Source: CAVVUC01 sp963751395 | Lineage (GTDB): Bacteria; Verrucomicrobiota; Verrucomicrobiia; Chthoniobacterales; Chthoniobacteraceae | Reading direction: 5' to 3' | Length of the DNA stretch: 64,000 nt | NCBI GenBank assembly: GCA_963751395.1 | Contig: CAVVUC010000004.1 | Location: 809,896-873,895 of the forward strand | In this document: piece by piece, positions 8,667 to 18,720 of the stretch | How the letters are laid out: each line of letters begins with the position of its first letter | Position numbering within the stretch: position 1 is the stretch's first letter | The notes under the pieces: generated by a model | Databases searched by the model: none | What the model saw: the letters and a program-made list of their open reading frames with translations, nothing else | Told to the model about the DNA's origin: nothing | Translations under genes and position numbers: made by a program

Positions 8667-10514
8667 ATGAAAACAACCCAACTCCACCGACAACTCCGGC
8701 TCGCAGTTCTCGCGGGCATCGTTTCCCTGTCCGCCATCGCGCACGCCGGGGCCGATCTTTCCAAAGTCCCGCAGATCAATGAAACCAAGGAGCAGCGCGA
8801 CGCGCGGATGCAATGGTTCCGCGACGCGAAGTTCGGCATGTTCATCCACTGGGGGCCGTGCTCGGTCGGGCAGAAGGAAATCGGCTGGGGACGCGACGGC
8901 AATCGCCCGTGGGACATCAACAAGCACGGGCCGCGCACCAGCGATCCCGTTTACGACAATTACTACAAGGAGTTCAACCCGGTGAAATACGACGCGGACG
9001 AGTGGGTGCGGTTCGCGAAGGAGTCCGGCATGAAATACATGGTGCTCATCTGCAAGCACCACGACGGTTTTTCGCAGTTCGACTCGAAGGTCACCGACTA
9101 CAAGATCACCAACTCGCCTTACGGGCGCGACATCATCAAGCAGTTCACCGACGCGTGCCACAAGAACGGCATGAAGTTCGGCCTCTATTACTCGACGCGC
9201 GACTGGTATCACCCCGATTACCTCGTCGGCGACAACGTGAAATACGACACTTGGTATCGCACGCAGGTCGAGGAGCTGCTGTCGAACTACGGCTCCGTGG
9301 ACGTGATGTGGTTCGACCACGTCGGCGGGCGCGACTGGGGCAAGTGGAAGTTCGACGAGCTGTTCTCGATGATGTACCGGCTCCAGCCGAAGCTGCTCGT
9401 GAATAATCGCGCCGCCAAATTTTGCGGTCCGAAGTCGCCGGAAGATCGCGGCCCGGCATCGCCCGAGATCAAGACGATGACCGACGGTGATTTCTACACG
9501 CCCGAGGGCCGCATCGGCTCCATGGACATCGCGAAGGACTGGGAGTCGTGCATCCACGTCGGCAAAGGCTGGTCGTATCGCGGCGAGGACGGATTCAAGG
9601 GGCCGGAGGATTGCATCAAGATGCTCGTGAGCTGCTCGACCGGCGGTGGCAATCTGCTCCTGAACTTCGGTCCGCGCCCCGACGGCACTTTTGCCGAAGG
9701 CGAGGCGAAGGTCGCCCGGGCGATGGGCGAGTGGTTGAAAAAATACGGAGACGCCATCTACGGCACGCGCGGCGGACCGTATCACAACGGCTCGTGGGGC
9801 GGCAGTTGCCACAAGGACAACAAGCTGTTCCTCCACGTTTACCAGTGGCCCCGGGCCGCGCTCGCATTCGATCCCCTGCCGTTCAAAGTGCAGTCCGCGC
9901 GCACGCTCACCGGCGCACCGGTGCAGTTCACGCAGACCGCGAAAGAGCTCAGCGTGAACGTCGCGGAAGCCGATCGCGACAAGCCCGTCACGGTCATCGA
10001 ACTCACGCTCGACCAGCCGGTCGAGGACGGCCGCGTCATCGGCGCCGCGCGTGTGGAGTCGGACAACCTTGAGGAATTCGGAAAAGTCGTGAGCGAAAAC
10101 GCGACGCTGGAACTCAGCGCGACCTCCCCGCACGACAAGGCCGGCGACCACGAGCGATTGTTCAAGGGCGGGAAGCCGGCGGGCGGCTTCGCTTTCCACA
10201 CCGCCGACGACACGAACCCGTGGGCGAAGATCGATCTCGGCGCGGTGAAGAACGTGAAGACGGTCGTCATCGAGAACCGCCCCGGCGAACGCCGCACGGA
10301 CGGATTGATCCTCTCGGTTTCCGACGACGGACAGAAATGGGAGCAGATCTGGCGCGCCGCGAAATGGGAGCAACGCTGGGTCGTGCCGGTCACGCATTTC
10401 CAGGCGGGCATCGACGCGCCCGGCCGCCGCCTGCGTTATTTGAAAGTTGAAACCAAAGGCGATATGCCGCGTCCGATGCTGCTCCAGCGTCTCACGGCCT
10501 ATGGCGACGAATAG
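8667..10514 (+). CDS. Secreted alpha-L-fucosidase, GH29, second paralogue
   Basis: A 615-residue protein from the ATG that begins a signal peptide (MKTTQLHRQLRLAVLAG, cleavage near AHA); a Met 13 codons upstream is unlikely. GH29 landmarks are WFRDAKFGMFIHWGPCS, ICKHHDGFSQF, nucleophile Asp217 in VMWFDHVGG, and GGNLLLNFGP. The barrel is followed by a beta-sandwich and an F5/8C-like C-terminal domain (residues about 490-615). It differs clearly from the upstream GH29 around the active-site loops, so the two probably favour different fucosyl linkages. It shares strand and 85-bp spacing with its neighbour, consistent with one operon. Confidence 0.92.
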   Translation: MKTTQLHRQLRLAVLAGIVSLSAIAHAGADLSKVPQINETKEQRDARMQWFRDAKFGMFIHWGPCSVGQKEIGWGRDGNRPWDINKHGPRTSDPVYDNYYKEFNPVKYDADEWVRFAKESGMKYMVLICKHHDGFSQFDSKVTDYKITNSPYGRDIIKQFTDACHKNGMKFGLYYSTRDWYHPDYLVGDNVKYDTWYRTQVEELLSNYGSVDVMWFDHVGGRDWGKWKFDELFSMMYRLQPKLLVNNRAAKFCGPKSPEDRGPASPEIKTMTDGDFYTPEGRIGSMDIAKDWESCIHVGKGWSYRGEDGFKGPEDCIKMLVSCSTGGGNLLLNFGPRPDGTFAEGEAKVARAMGEWLKKYGDAIYGTRGGPYHNGSWGGSCHKDNKLFLHVYQWPRAALAFDPLPFKVQSARTLTGAPVQFTQTAKELSVNVAEADRDKPVTVIELTLDQPVEDGRVIGAARVESDNLEEFGKVVSENATLELSATSPHDKAGDHERLFKGGKPAGGFAFHTADDTNPWAKIDLGAVKNVKTVVIENRPGERRTDGLILSVSDDGQKWEQIWRAAKWEQRWVVPVTHFQAGIDAPGRRLRYLKVETKGDMPRPMLLQRLTAYGDE

Positions 10515-10524
10515 AAAGAGCACC

Positions 10525-11388
10525 ATGAAATTCCTGACTGGTATCCTGATCATCACCGCGAGCCTGACGGCCACCGCCCAACGCCTGCCCGAAGGCAGCC
10601 TTGCTCACCGCGACCTCGCGTATGTGGCAGGCGGTCATGAGCGGCAAAAGCTCGACCTTTACCTGCCGAAGGACGGCGCGAACCTGCCGCTGATCATCTA
10701 TATCCACGGCGGCGCTTTCAAGATGGGCAGCAAGTCCGAAGGCGGCCCGGTGGAATATCTCGCGCAGGGTTACGCCGTGGCGTCGCTTGATTATCGCCTG
10801 AGCCAGGACGCGAAGTTTCCGGCGCAGATCGAGGATTGCAAAGCCGCCGTGCGCTGGTTGCGTGCTCACGCCGGCGAGTACCGGCTCGATCCCAAGCGGT
10901 TCGCGGCATGGGGCGCTTCAGCGGGCGGCCACCTCGCCGCGATGCTCGGCACCACCGGCGACACGAAGGAATTCGATGTCGGCGACAACCTCGACCAACC
11001 CAGCCGTGTGCAGGCTGTGGTGGATTACTTCGGGCCGACGGATTTTCTGCAAATGGAAGCCCATCGCCCGCCCAACGGCATGCCGCATGACGCGGCTGGC
11101 TCGCCGGAGTCGGAGCTGATCGGCGGCGCGATCCAGGAGAACAAGGACAAAGCCGCAAAGGCCAGCCCCATCACCTATGTCACGCCGGGTGACCCGCCGT
11201 TCCTGATTTGCCACGGAGACGCCGACCCGTTGGTGCCGCATCATCAAAGCGAGCTTCTGGAAGCGGCGCTGAAGAAGGCGGGCGTTCCTGTCACGTTCTA
11301 CACCGTCAAAGGCGCAGGCCACGGGCGCTTCAGCGATCCGAAAGTCGTGGAGTTGACACAGGAGTTCCTGTCGAAGTTAAAACCGTGA
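10525..11388 (+). CDS. Secreted alpha/beta-hydrolase esterase (BD-FAE-like)
   Basis: A 287-residue exported esterase. It begins with a signal peptide (MKFLTGILIITASLTATAQ). The oxyanion hole motif is IYIHGGAF, the nucleophile is Ser132 in GASAGG, the acid is likely in CHGDADPLVP, and the catalytic His is in GAGHGRF. This layout matches carboxylesterases of the BD-FAE/lipase type that remove acetyl or feruloyl groups from plant glycans. It begins 10 bases after the second GH29, so it is almost certainly cotranscribed and may deacylate the same substrate. The true target ester is inference. Confidence 0.85.
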   Translation: MKFLTGILIITASLTATAQRLPEGSLAHRDLAYVAGGHERQKLDLYLPKDGANLPLIIYIHGGAFKMGSKSEGGPVEYLAQGYAVASLDYRLSQDAKFPAQIEDCKAAVRWLRAHAGEYRLDPKRFAAWGASAGGHLAAMLGTTGDTKEFDVGDNLDQPSRVQAVVDYFGPTDFLQMEAHRPPNGMPHDAAGSPESELIGGAIQENKDKAAKASPITYVTPGDPPFLICHGDADPLVPHHQSELLEAALKKAGVPVTFYTVKGAGHGRFSDPKVVELTQEFLSKLKP

Positions 11389-11464
11389 TTCGACTGCCTC
11401 GGCACAGCTCCGAGAAACGGCTTTGAATTCGCCGCCGCGATCTGAATAATCCGATGCACCTGCC

Positions 11465-13051
11465 ATGCTCCGCTCATTCCCGATCGCCCGCAGTTCGTTT
11501 GTGCTGCTTCTTTCCAGCCTCCTCGTTCACGCCGCCGGGCCGGAGAGGCTTCCGGGCCTGAGCTATCATCCGGACGGCGACGCGATCGTTTGCGAAAACG
11601 GAACGCGCGCGAACAACCGTCCGCTTTATTGCCACGAGCGGTTCACGTTGATCCGCACCGGCGAGCTTCCATCGCTCACGAGTCCGTTCATCGCGATGCA
11701 TGGCGCGATCGGGCGCGGCGGGCTGCGGATTCCGCTTCAAGATTTCGCGCAACGCGTGGCGCGCTACCGGCCGGGCCGCATGGAGTGGGAGCTTTCCGAT
11801 CCCCGGCTGCCGGGATGGAAAGGGGTGCTCACGCTGACCACGCTCGCCGATGCGAACGGCTTTACCGCGCGCCTCACCGTGCTCGCGGGCGCGCGGCCCG
11901 GCGACATGGCGGGATGGCTTTTCGTTCCGCCGGATCAAGGCAAGGGAGTGGAATACAAAGTCGCCCGGCAGGGCAACGGCTTCGCGCTGGACAAGGCGAA
12001 TAAAACGCCGCTGGGCCAGATGCTGTGCCGCTTCTCGGCTCCCGTCGCGGAGTGGGATGCGGTGGAGTTCAAAGGCCCGGCGAGCATCGCGGAGAAGTCG
12101 CCGCTCCAGAACGACACGTTCAAGGCGGGCGGGCTCGTCGCGTGGGTTCCGCTGCAAACCGGCAGGCCGCTTTCGCTCGCGCTGGTCGCCGACGAGAACG
12201 ATCCGAAGACCTACGCGACAATCGTCCGCCGCCAGAAGCTGCTCGATCCCAAAGTCGTGGCCGACGCAGCGAAGGCGTTCGACGACGGCTTTGCGCGCGT
12301 GAACGCCTTCAGCAAACAAGTCGTGGTCGATTCGCCCGACCCGTATTTCAACGCGGGCGTCGGCGCGTCGGTCGCGGCGGCGTTCGGCCTTTTCGTCGAT
12401 CCGTGCTTCGTCCACGGCGGCGGCTCATGGCGCAATCAACAACCCGGCTGGCGCACGATGGGAGCGGCGTTCAACTACGGGTTCCACGAGCAGGTGAAGC
12501 GCAGCATCGCCTTCTGGGGCTCGCTGCAACGGACGAAAGACGACGGCAACAAGAAGGGCGAGTATTCCCCCAACGGCTGTCAGCAGGCGGGCAACTCGCG
12601 CTTCTTCGGCGCGGGATTCATCGACTACAAACAACCGCCGCACTACGAGTTTCAGACGCAATTTTTCGACGAGGCCGTGCGTGCGTGGAGGGCCACCGCC
12701 GATCCCGCGCTGGAGAAAACGCTGCTGCCGATGCTTGAATTGCACCTCACGCGCTGCCTCGAATGTTTCGACCCGGACGGCGACGGACTTTACGAGAGCT
12801 ACAACAACACATGGCCCAACGATTCGATCTGGTTCAGCGGCGGCGGATGCGTCGAGCAAAGCGCCTACGTTTATTACGGGCAACGCGCGGCGGCTGACAT
12901 GCGCCGGCGCATCGGCGATGTGAAAACCGCCGCCGAGCACGATGCCGTTGCGGACAAAATCAAGGCCGCCATCGACCGTGTGTTGTGGCTTCCCGACAAG
13001 GGCCAGTACGCTTCTTACATCGACCAGATCGGCCATCAAGCGCGTGCATGA
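11465..13051 (+). CDS. DUF4450 protein, N-terminal half (gene split by frameshift)
   Basis: The first 520 or so residues of a DUF4450-type protein. There is a signal peptide at residues 1-23, then the family-like opening YHPDGDAIVCENGTRANNRPLY. The remainder is a beta-rich N-terminal part followed by the start of an alpha-helical (alpha/alpha)6-like barrel with GGGSWRNQQPGWR and LYESYNNTWPNDSIWFSGGG. Family members sit with rhamnogalacturonan- and fucose-active genes and are presumed glycosidases, but the activity is unsettled. The frame is lost at about 13037-13040, and the product runs out at 13051 while the same protein continues in the next frame. Confidence 0.75.
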   Translation: MLRSFPIARSSFVLLLSSLLVHAAGPERLPGLSYHPDGDAIVCENGTRANNRPLYCHERFTLIRTGELPSLTSPFIAMHGAIGRGGLRIPLQDFAQRVARYRPGRMEWELSDPRLPGWKGVLTLTTLADANGFTARLTVLAGARPGDMAGWLFVPPDQGKGVEYKVARQGNGFALDKANKTPLGQMLCRFSAPVAEWDAVEFKGPASIAEKSPLQNDTFKAGGLVAWVPLQTGRPLSLALVADENDPKTYATIVRRQKLLDPKVVADAAKAFDDGFARVNAFSKQVVVDSPDPYFNAGVGASVAAAFGLFVDPCFVHGGGSWRNQQPGWRTMGAAFNYGFHEQVKRSIAFWGSLQRTKDDGNKKGEYSPNGCQQAGNSRFFGAGFIDYKQPPHYEFQTQFFDEAVRAWRATADPALEKTLLPMLELHLTRCLECFDPDGDGLYESYNNTWPNDSIWFSGGGCVEQSAYVYYGQRAAADMRRRIGDVKTAAEHDAVADKIKAAIDRVLWLPDKGQYASYIDQIGHQARA

Positions 13052-14783
13052 CGACGCGTGGATTTACAGCGAGCATGTGCCGATCGAAGCGGGAATGAGC
13101 ACGCCGGCGCAGGCCTGGCAGGCGATGTATTACACCGACTGGGCGATGGAACATTTCGCCTTCCCGTTCGGCGGCGAGATGCGCCAGACCTCGAACTACG
13201 TGCCCGGCCAGTGGTCGATCCGCGAGACTTATCCCGGCGACAACTTCGGCATGGCGCTCGGCTATTTCCTCGCCGGACAGGGCGACGAGGGCTGGAGCCT
13301 GCTGCGCGGCACGATGGTTCACTCGATGTATGGCGATCCTTCGCCGATGCGCGGCTACGGCAACGAGGCGGGCGTCTATGGCCGGCCGAACATCCTCTCG
13401 CCCGGCGGCCTCAGTCATCCGAACTGCGGCATCGACTTCAACGACATCACCAGCAGCTTCGGGCGCGCGGTGGTCGAGGGCGTGTTCGGTTACCAGCCCG
13501 ATTACCCGAACAACGTCGTCCGCGTGCAGCCCGCGTTTCCGGCGGAGTGGGATCATGCTTCGATTCGCACGCCGGATTTCTCGATCGCGTTCCGGCGGCA
13601 GGCAGACGCCGACACTTATCACGTCGCGCTGCTGCGAGCGGCGAAGATGCAACTGCGCGTGCCAGTTCGCGCGACGAAGGTCAGCGCGGTGAAGGTCGAT
13701 GGGAAGCCGGTAAAATACAGCGTCGAGCCTTGGATGGGTTGCGGGATGCTGACCGTGAATGTGCCGGCGACGAAAGAGGCGGGCATCACCATTGAACTCG
13801 CCGGACGCACCTCGCAGGTCCCTGCCGAAGCCGTGGAGAAGCGGGTCGGCGAGCCGGTGCAACTCACGGCGGGAAGCGGACGCGTGATCAAACAAGTGCT
13901 CGATCCGCAGGGCTGTCTGGCGGACGCGAAAATCTCCGGAGCGATGGTCGAAGCGCGTTGCGCCGCAAAGCCGGGCCATCATCTGGTGATGCTCGAAGTT
14001 GCGGGCGACGTGCCCTTTTTCCTGCCGGTGAAACTGCACGTCACCGATCCGGAGGGCGAGGCCGCGCGCGCCGCGCAATCGCCGCGCACCGCTCCCGCCG
14101 ATGCGAAATGGAAATGCCTCGATCTCGCCAACAGCTTCAACGGCGACATCCGCGCGATTTACAAACAGGAATACCGCTCGCCGCGCCCGGACACCGTTTC
14201 GATGCGCATCGCCTACGACGGCTGGGGCGCGTGGACTTTCACCCACTGGCGCATTCCGACCCCCGAGCCAAAGCTCGACGGCATCGACAAACTCAAGGAC
14301 GTGGAAGGCCGGATCGGGACGCCGTCCAACGTGCCGTTCCTCGCGCCCGCTGAAGGAAAAAACATCGCGTTCACTTCGCTGTGGGACAACTGGCCGCGCT
14401 CGGTCACGGTGCCCGTCAACGCCAGCGGCGAAGCGGTCTGGCTGCTGCTCTGCGGCTCGACGAATCCGATGCAGTTGAAGATCGCCAACGCCGTCGTCCG
14501 CTTCAAATACTCCGACGGAAAAGAGGAGACGCTCGAGCTCGTGCCGCCGACAAACTTCTGGTCGCTGTGCCGGTTTGGCCGCGTCGATTACGAATACAAG
14601 CGCGACGGTTTCGCCCTGCCGAAAGAGCCGCCGCCGCAAGTCCAGCTCGGCGCGGACTGCCGCGCGATCGTTTCGGGATGGAAACTGCGTCCCGATGCGA
14701 AGCTCGAATCCGTCACGCTCGAAACGCTCTCGCAGGATGTCGTGATCGGACTGATGGGCGTAAGCGTGATGAATCCGAAGTAG
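13041..14783 (+). CDS. DUF4450 protein, C-terminal half (frame-shifted continuation)
   Basis: This reads in a different frame from the 5' half but continues the same protein, beginning RVHDDAWIYSEHVPIEAG and carrying on the helical barrel with GDNFGMALGYFLAGQ, YGNEAGVYGRPN and SFGRAVVEGVFGY. Beta-sandwich domains follow from about 13600. Removing one base near 13037-13040 (GGCCATCAAGCGCG) joins both halves into a single 1105-residue frame with no internal stop. Whether this is real inactivation or a sequence error cannot be decided here. It has no start codon or ribosome site of its own that I would trust. Confidence 0.72.
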   Translation, partial: RVHDDAWIYSEHVPIEAGMSTPAQAWQAMYYTDWAMEHFAFPFGGEMRQTSNYVPGQWSIRETYPGDNFGMALGYFLAGQGDEGWSLLRGTMVHSMYGDPSPMRGYGNEAGVYGRPNILSPGGLSHPNCGIDFNDITSSFGRAVVEGVFGYQPDYPNNVVRVQPAFPAEWDHASIRTPDFSIAFRRQADADTYHVALLRAAKMQLRVPVRATKVSAVKVDGKPVKYSVEPWMGCGMLTVNVPATKEAGITIELAGRTSQVPAEAVEKRVGEPVQLTAGSGRVIKQVLDPQGCLADAKISGAMVEARCAAKPGHHLVMLEVAGDVPFFLPVKLHVTDPEGEAARAAQSPRTAPADAKWKCLDLANSFNGDIRAIYKQEYRSPRPDTVSMRIAYDGWGAWTFTHWRIPTPEPKLDGIDKLKDVEGRIGTPSNVPFLAPAEGKNIAFTSLWDNWPRSVTVPVNASGEAVWLLLCGSTNPMQLKIANAVVRFKYSDGKEETLELVPPTNFWSLCRFGRVDYEYKRDGFALPKEPPPQVQLGADCRAIVSGWKLRPDAKLESVTLETLSQDVVIGLMGVSVMNPK

Positions 14784-14841
14784 TCGCTGCTGGTTGCTTC
14801 CTAAACATTTTCGCTGCGGCCTGGAGGTAATCGGCTAGAGT

Positions 14842-17667
14842 TTGGCCGTGGCTCGTAAAACGCATTCCGCTTCTCCGTCGGCCGACGAAGCTCGGCGCAA
14901 AAAGACCGTCAAGGAATCCTCGCCGCCGGGCAACGAACCCAGCAAAACTGTTCACGCTTCGCCCGACCCCCATGCATCGCTGCGGGTGAGCGAGGAATTC
15001 CTCTCCTCCGCATTTGCCGGAGTGGAGGCCGCCATCACGGTTTCGGAGGTGCTGGACGGCGGCAGGGAATTCCGTTTTCTGAGCGCCAATCGAGCTTGTG
15101 TCGAATGGACTGGCATTCCCCTCGAAGAATGGATCGGCCGGCGACCGCAGGACATTCTTCCGCCAGAAGACGCGGCAGCCATTTGCGCTCGATACGCACA
15201 GGCCGTCGAAGGAGGGCAAAGGATCACCTATGAGGAATTCCTTACCTTTCCCAGTCGAAGCATGTGGGCTTTGACCACGGTTACTCCTCAGCGGGATGCG
15301 AACGGCACGATCAACCGGCTCGTGGCCACCGCTGTTGAAATCACCACCCAGAAGCGGACCGAGGAGACTCTGCGGCAACTCAATGAAACGCTTGAGCAAC
15401 GCGTCGCCGAGCGCACGGCGGCTTTGCAGGTAAGCGAGGAAAATTACCGCTTGCTGGCGGAAAACTCCGCTGACTTTGTCGCCCTCCATGAGGCAGGAGG
15501 TCGGTGCGTGTATCGCAGTCCGTCCTTTTATCGCATCACCGGATGGAGCGAAGCCGACTTGGATCCGGCAAAGGCGTTTTCGCGAGTCCATCCTGACGAC
15601 CTCCCCGTGGTCCAGCAGGCCCAAAAGTCTGTCGAGGAAGGCAAGGCCAGTGTGGTGGAGAGTCGCTACCGCTGCAAGGACGGCAGGTGGCTTTGGTTGG
15701 AAACGCGGCGCACGCCGATCCCTGGTGCAGACGGCAGGCTGGCGCGAATCGTCCTTACATCCCACGACATCACGGAGCGCAAAGAGGCGGAGGAGGCGCT
15801 GCGGATGAGAGAGTCGGAGTTGCGCGCGGCATTCGACAATTTTCCGTTCGATTTCTGGATTCGGGACAAGAACGGCGTGTGCATCATGCAAAACTCGGTA
15901 TCGGTCAAAAACTGGGGCGGCAACCTGGGAAATCGGACAGAGCAGACAAAGATCTCGGCGGAAACATTGAAGCTATGGCTGGAAAATAACCGCCGGGCTT
16001 TTGCCGGGGAGGTTGTGCGCGGAGATGTCGAGATCCTTCACGATGGCGCCACCCGACATCTCCACAATATCGTCGCGCCCATCCGGGTTGGAAAAGAGGT
16101 CCGGGGCATCCTTGGGTTCAATATCGATATCACCGAGCGCAAGCGGGCCGAGGCAGCGCTGAAAGTATCTGAACTCAAATACCGCCGCCTTTATGAAAGC
16201 ATTACGGACGCAGTAGTCACCGTTTCCATGTCGGGGCAAATACGGGAATTCAATCCTGCTTACTCCAAAATGCTGGGTTATTCGGGCGAGGAGTTGTTGC
16301 AGTTGAAGTATGAAGACGTAACCCCGGAGAAGTGGCACGACTGCGAAAGCGCCATTGTCCGGCAGCAAGTCCTTCGGCGCGGCTTTTCCGACGTGTATCA
16401 AAAGGAGTATCGCCGGAAAGACGGGACGATTTTTCCCGTGGAACTGCGCACACTCCTGATCAAAGACGAGGCGGGTCGGCCCACGGGCATGTGGGCGATC
16501 ATCCGGGACATCACCAAGCGCAGGCGGGCGGAGGAAGCCTTGCGGGAGAGCGAGGAGCGGCTGGCAGTGCTGGTGAAAACCGCGCCGGCAGGGATTGCAA
16601 TTCACGGAAGCGACGGCCGGTTGTTGAGCGTCAATGACACGGGTCGGAAGCTTCTCGGGATTACGAAAGCGAATGCCAAAGGCAAAGGTCTGAGCGATCC
16701 CGCATGGCAGTTTGTTCGAGCAGATGGCTCCCGAATGCCGATGAGTGAATTTCCCGTCGCGATAGTGCTGGCTCGAAAAGCGCCTCTAAGAAGCTACATC
16801 TGCGGCATCGAACACGGCGGCCGTCACGCTGTGACCTGGGTGTGGGTCAACGCGATGCCTCTTCTTGCAGAGAACGGCTCGGTCGCGGAAGTCGTCGTGG
16901 CGTTCATGGACATCACGGAGCGCAAACAGGCTGAGGCAGCGCTACGGCAGCTCAACGAGACGCTCGAACAACGGGTTGCCGAACGCGGCGCGAAGTTGAG
17001 CGCCGCCAACGTCGAGTTGAAAAGGGAGATTGCCGGGCGCAAGCGGCTGGAGCAGCGGATCGTAGAGATCGCCGAGCAGGAGCGCCGCCGTTTCGGACTC
17101 GAATTGCACGACGACATCTGCCAGCGGCTTGCAGGTGCCGCAATGATGAGCCGGTCGCTCTCCGCGGATCTCCGAACGGCTGATCCCGCCACCGCCGCCC
17201 GGGTTCAGAGTATTTCAACGATCCTCAAGGAGACGCTGCGAACCACACGCGAACTCGCCCGGGGTCTTCATCCCGGCGAGTTCGATTCTGTGGGGCTCGT
17301 ATCGGAGTTGCGGGCGCTTGCCGCCCAGACAACCCTGAGCGTGCCTTGCAAACTGCAGTGTCCGCGAGCCGTCTCCATTCCGGGCAAGGATGCGGCGCTC
17401 CAGCTTTTCCGCATCGCCCAGGAGGCGGTCTCCAACGCGCTCAAGCACGCGGGCGCCCGAACGATTGTCATCGATCTGCAAAAGCGGCGCGCCGGGATTT
17501 CACTCACCGTCGCCGACGATGGCAAAGGCCTGAGCGAGAAACCGGGCGATGGCCTCGGGATGCGCAGCATGATGCACCGCGCGCAAATGATCGGGGCGAA
17601 GTTTCAACTGAAAAGAAACCCCGGAGGCGGGACACGGGTGGTCTGCATCCTTCCTGTGCATCGGTGA
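14842..17667 (+). CDS. Cytoplasmic multi-PAS sensor histidine kinase (NarL-type, HisKA_3)
   Basis: A 941-residue kinase with no membrane helix. I count about five PAS domains (roughly residues 50-175, 200-315, 320-430, 440-560 and 565-695), most ending in a DITERK-type PAC signature. The dimerisation and phosphoacceptor domain has His756 in RRRFGLELHDD, and the ATPase domain ends with VADDGKGLS and GLGMRSM. A coiled-coil segment RQLNETLEQRVAER occurs twice (about residues 178 and 698), an internal duplication. The start is a TTG 13 bases after GGAGGT; a GTG six bases later is possible. No response regulator is adjacent, so its partner is elsewhere. Confidence 0.88.
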   Translation: MAVARKTHSASPSADEARRKKTVKESSPPGNEPSKTVHASPDPHASLRVSEEFLSSAFAGVEAAITVSEVLDGGREFRFLSANRACVEWTGIPLEEWIGRRPQDILPPEDAAAICARYAQAVEGGQRITYEEFLTFPSRSMWALTTVTPQRDANGTINRLVATAVEITTQKRTEETLRQLNETLEQRVAERTAALQVSEENYRLLAENSADFVALHEAGGRCVYRSPSFYRITGWSEADLDPAKAFSRVHPDDLPVVQQAQKSVEEGKASVVESRYRCKDGRWLWLETRRTPIPGADGRLARIVLTSHDITERKEAEEALRMRESELRAAFDNFPFDFWIRDKNGVCIMQNSVSVKNWGGNLGNRTEQTKISAETLKLWLENNRRAFAGEVVRGDVEILHDGATRHLHNIVAPIRVGKEVRGILGFNIDITERKRAEAALKVSELKYRRLYESITDAVVTVSMSGQIREFNPAYSKMLGYSGEELLQLKYEDVTPEKWHDCESAIVRQQVLRRGFSDVYQKEYRRKDGTIFPVELRTLLIKDEAGRPTGMWAIIRDITKRRRAEEALRESEERLAVLVKTAPAGIAIHGSDGRLLSVNDTGRKLLGITKANAKGKGLSDPAWQFVRADGSRMPMSEFPVAIVLARKAPLRSYICGIEHGGRHAVTWVWVNAMPLLAENGSVAEVVVAFMDITERKQAEAALRQLNETLEQRVAERGAKLSAANVELKREIAGRKRLEQRIVEIAEQERRRFGLELHDDICQRLAGAAMMSRSLSADLRTADPATAARVQSISTILKETLRTTRELARGLHPGEFDSVGLVSELRALAAQTTLSVPCKLQCPRAVSIPGKDAALQLFRIAQEAVSNALKHAGARTIVIDLQKRRAGISLTVADDGKGLSEKPGDGLGMRSMMHRAQMIGAKFQLKRNPGGGTRVVCILPVHR

Positions 17668-17750
17668 CGGGCGGCCTGCTGCCTTGCCGGGCGTTTGACG
17701 AGAAACTCAACCGCCACTAACGAAAACTCTTCCCACCGACTTCAATAACT

Positions 17751-18431
17751 CTATCGCTTGGCGGCCATCTTTGGCTTCGGTGTCACGGCGGCATCCAGCC
17801 AGCCGCGTTGAACCATGTAATCGGCAATCGTCGCGGCAATCATGCGCGCAGTGCGGGCCGAGTCATCGGTCACCCCCTCCTTGCTCGCCAGCAGAGCCGT
17901 CGGCGCGGCAGAGAACGGGATCGGATTGGTGGCGGCACCGGGCGTGGCGTTGCTTCCGCCTGTCGTTGCGAATTGCAGGAACGGCTTGTTCTTCGACGGC
18001 AGATTTCGCACCGCGATTTTGGTTTCCATTTTGGTGCCCCCGAAGCCGACGCCCAATCCCATCCGAAACAAGCGGCTGCCTTCCGCGAGCCGGATGATTT
18101 CACCGCTGACAAGCCATCCTCCTTGCGGTGGCGCTTTTCCGGGGCCAACCGCCGTGGCTGGCGCGATGGTCCTGGTCAACTCCTCCACGAGGTATCCACT
18201 CAAGAGTTGCTGTGCCTCAGAAGTGAGTTTGCCCGGATTTTTCCGGAACCTGTTCTCTTTGACCTTCGTCTTCGCCACGTCAAATGGCTCGACGTAAATA
18301 TGCGCGGGCTTGGTCCTGGGTTGCGAAGCATCCGATTTGGCAACTTCCTTTACGGATATGGATGCACACGAGCAAAGGCATGCAGCGGAAGCCAGGACGG
18401 CGAAGCCGCGAAGAAATAAAAGCGGATTCAT
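17751..18431 (-). CDS. DUF4410-type lipoprotein
   Basis: A 226-residue protein with a lipoprotein signal (LCSC lipobox at about residues 19-22). It has the DUF4410 layout: an IYVEPFDVA strand, a helical YLVEELTRTI segment, GGWLVSGEIIRLAEGSRLFRMGLGVGFGGTK, and a C-terminal ATIADYMVQRGW helix. The glycine-rich GLGVGFGGTK turn followed by amphipathic strands is typical of the family. Function is unknown; related proteins are outer-membrane lipoproteins. The 289 bases upstream (18432-18720) are GC-rich and contain no gene I can support. Confidence 0.72.
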   Translation of the reverse strand: MNPLLFLRGFAVLASAACLCSCASISVKEVAKSDASQPRTKPAHIYVEPFDVAKTKVKENRFRKNPGKLTSEAQQLLSGYLVEELTRTIAPATAVGPGKAPPQGGWLVSGEIIRLAEGSRLFRMGLGVGFGGTKMETKIAVRNLPSKNKPFLQFATTGGSNATPGAATNPIPFSAAPTALLASKEGVTDDSARTARMIAATIADYMVQRGWLDAAVTPKPKMAAKR

Positions 18432-18720
18432 CGGGTTCTAATCAAAGCCAGACGAATGGCCGCGTCCAGCTTGAAAAGCGAAGGCGCAGGAAAAAAGCAA
18501 CGGAGCTGCTAACTTGGTTTCAATCGGTAACATCGTTTCGTGCCCCTGGTTCCGGCATTGGTGGAGGTTAGCGTGGCGAAGGCTGAGGGCACGAGGTGCG
18601 CGTAGTGGCCCTTGACGTGGCTCCGCCCCAAACCCCCGGAGTTTTCCGCATTGGAGCCAAAGGGCATAGGCCTCTCGAAAAACGAACCGCGCCACAGCGG
18701 ATCGCCGCAGCGAAACGGCT

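Noticed and set aside
12960..14639. 559-codon minus-strand frame opposite the DUF4450 3' half
   Set aside because: No recognisable motif; the plus strand encodes the continuous DUF4450 domains.
18438..18695. Short minus-strand frame just upstream of the DUF4410 lipoprotein
   Set aside because: The final 31 codons look mildly hydrophobic, but there is no proper signal peptide, no homology that I recognise, and the rest is low-complexity.
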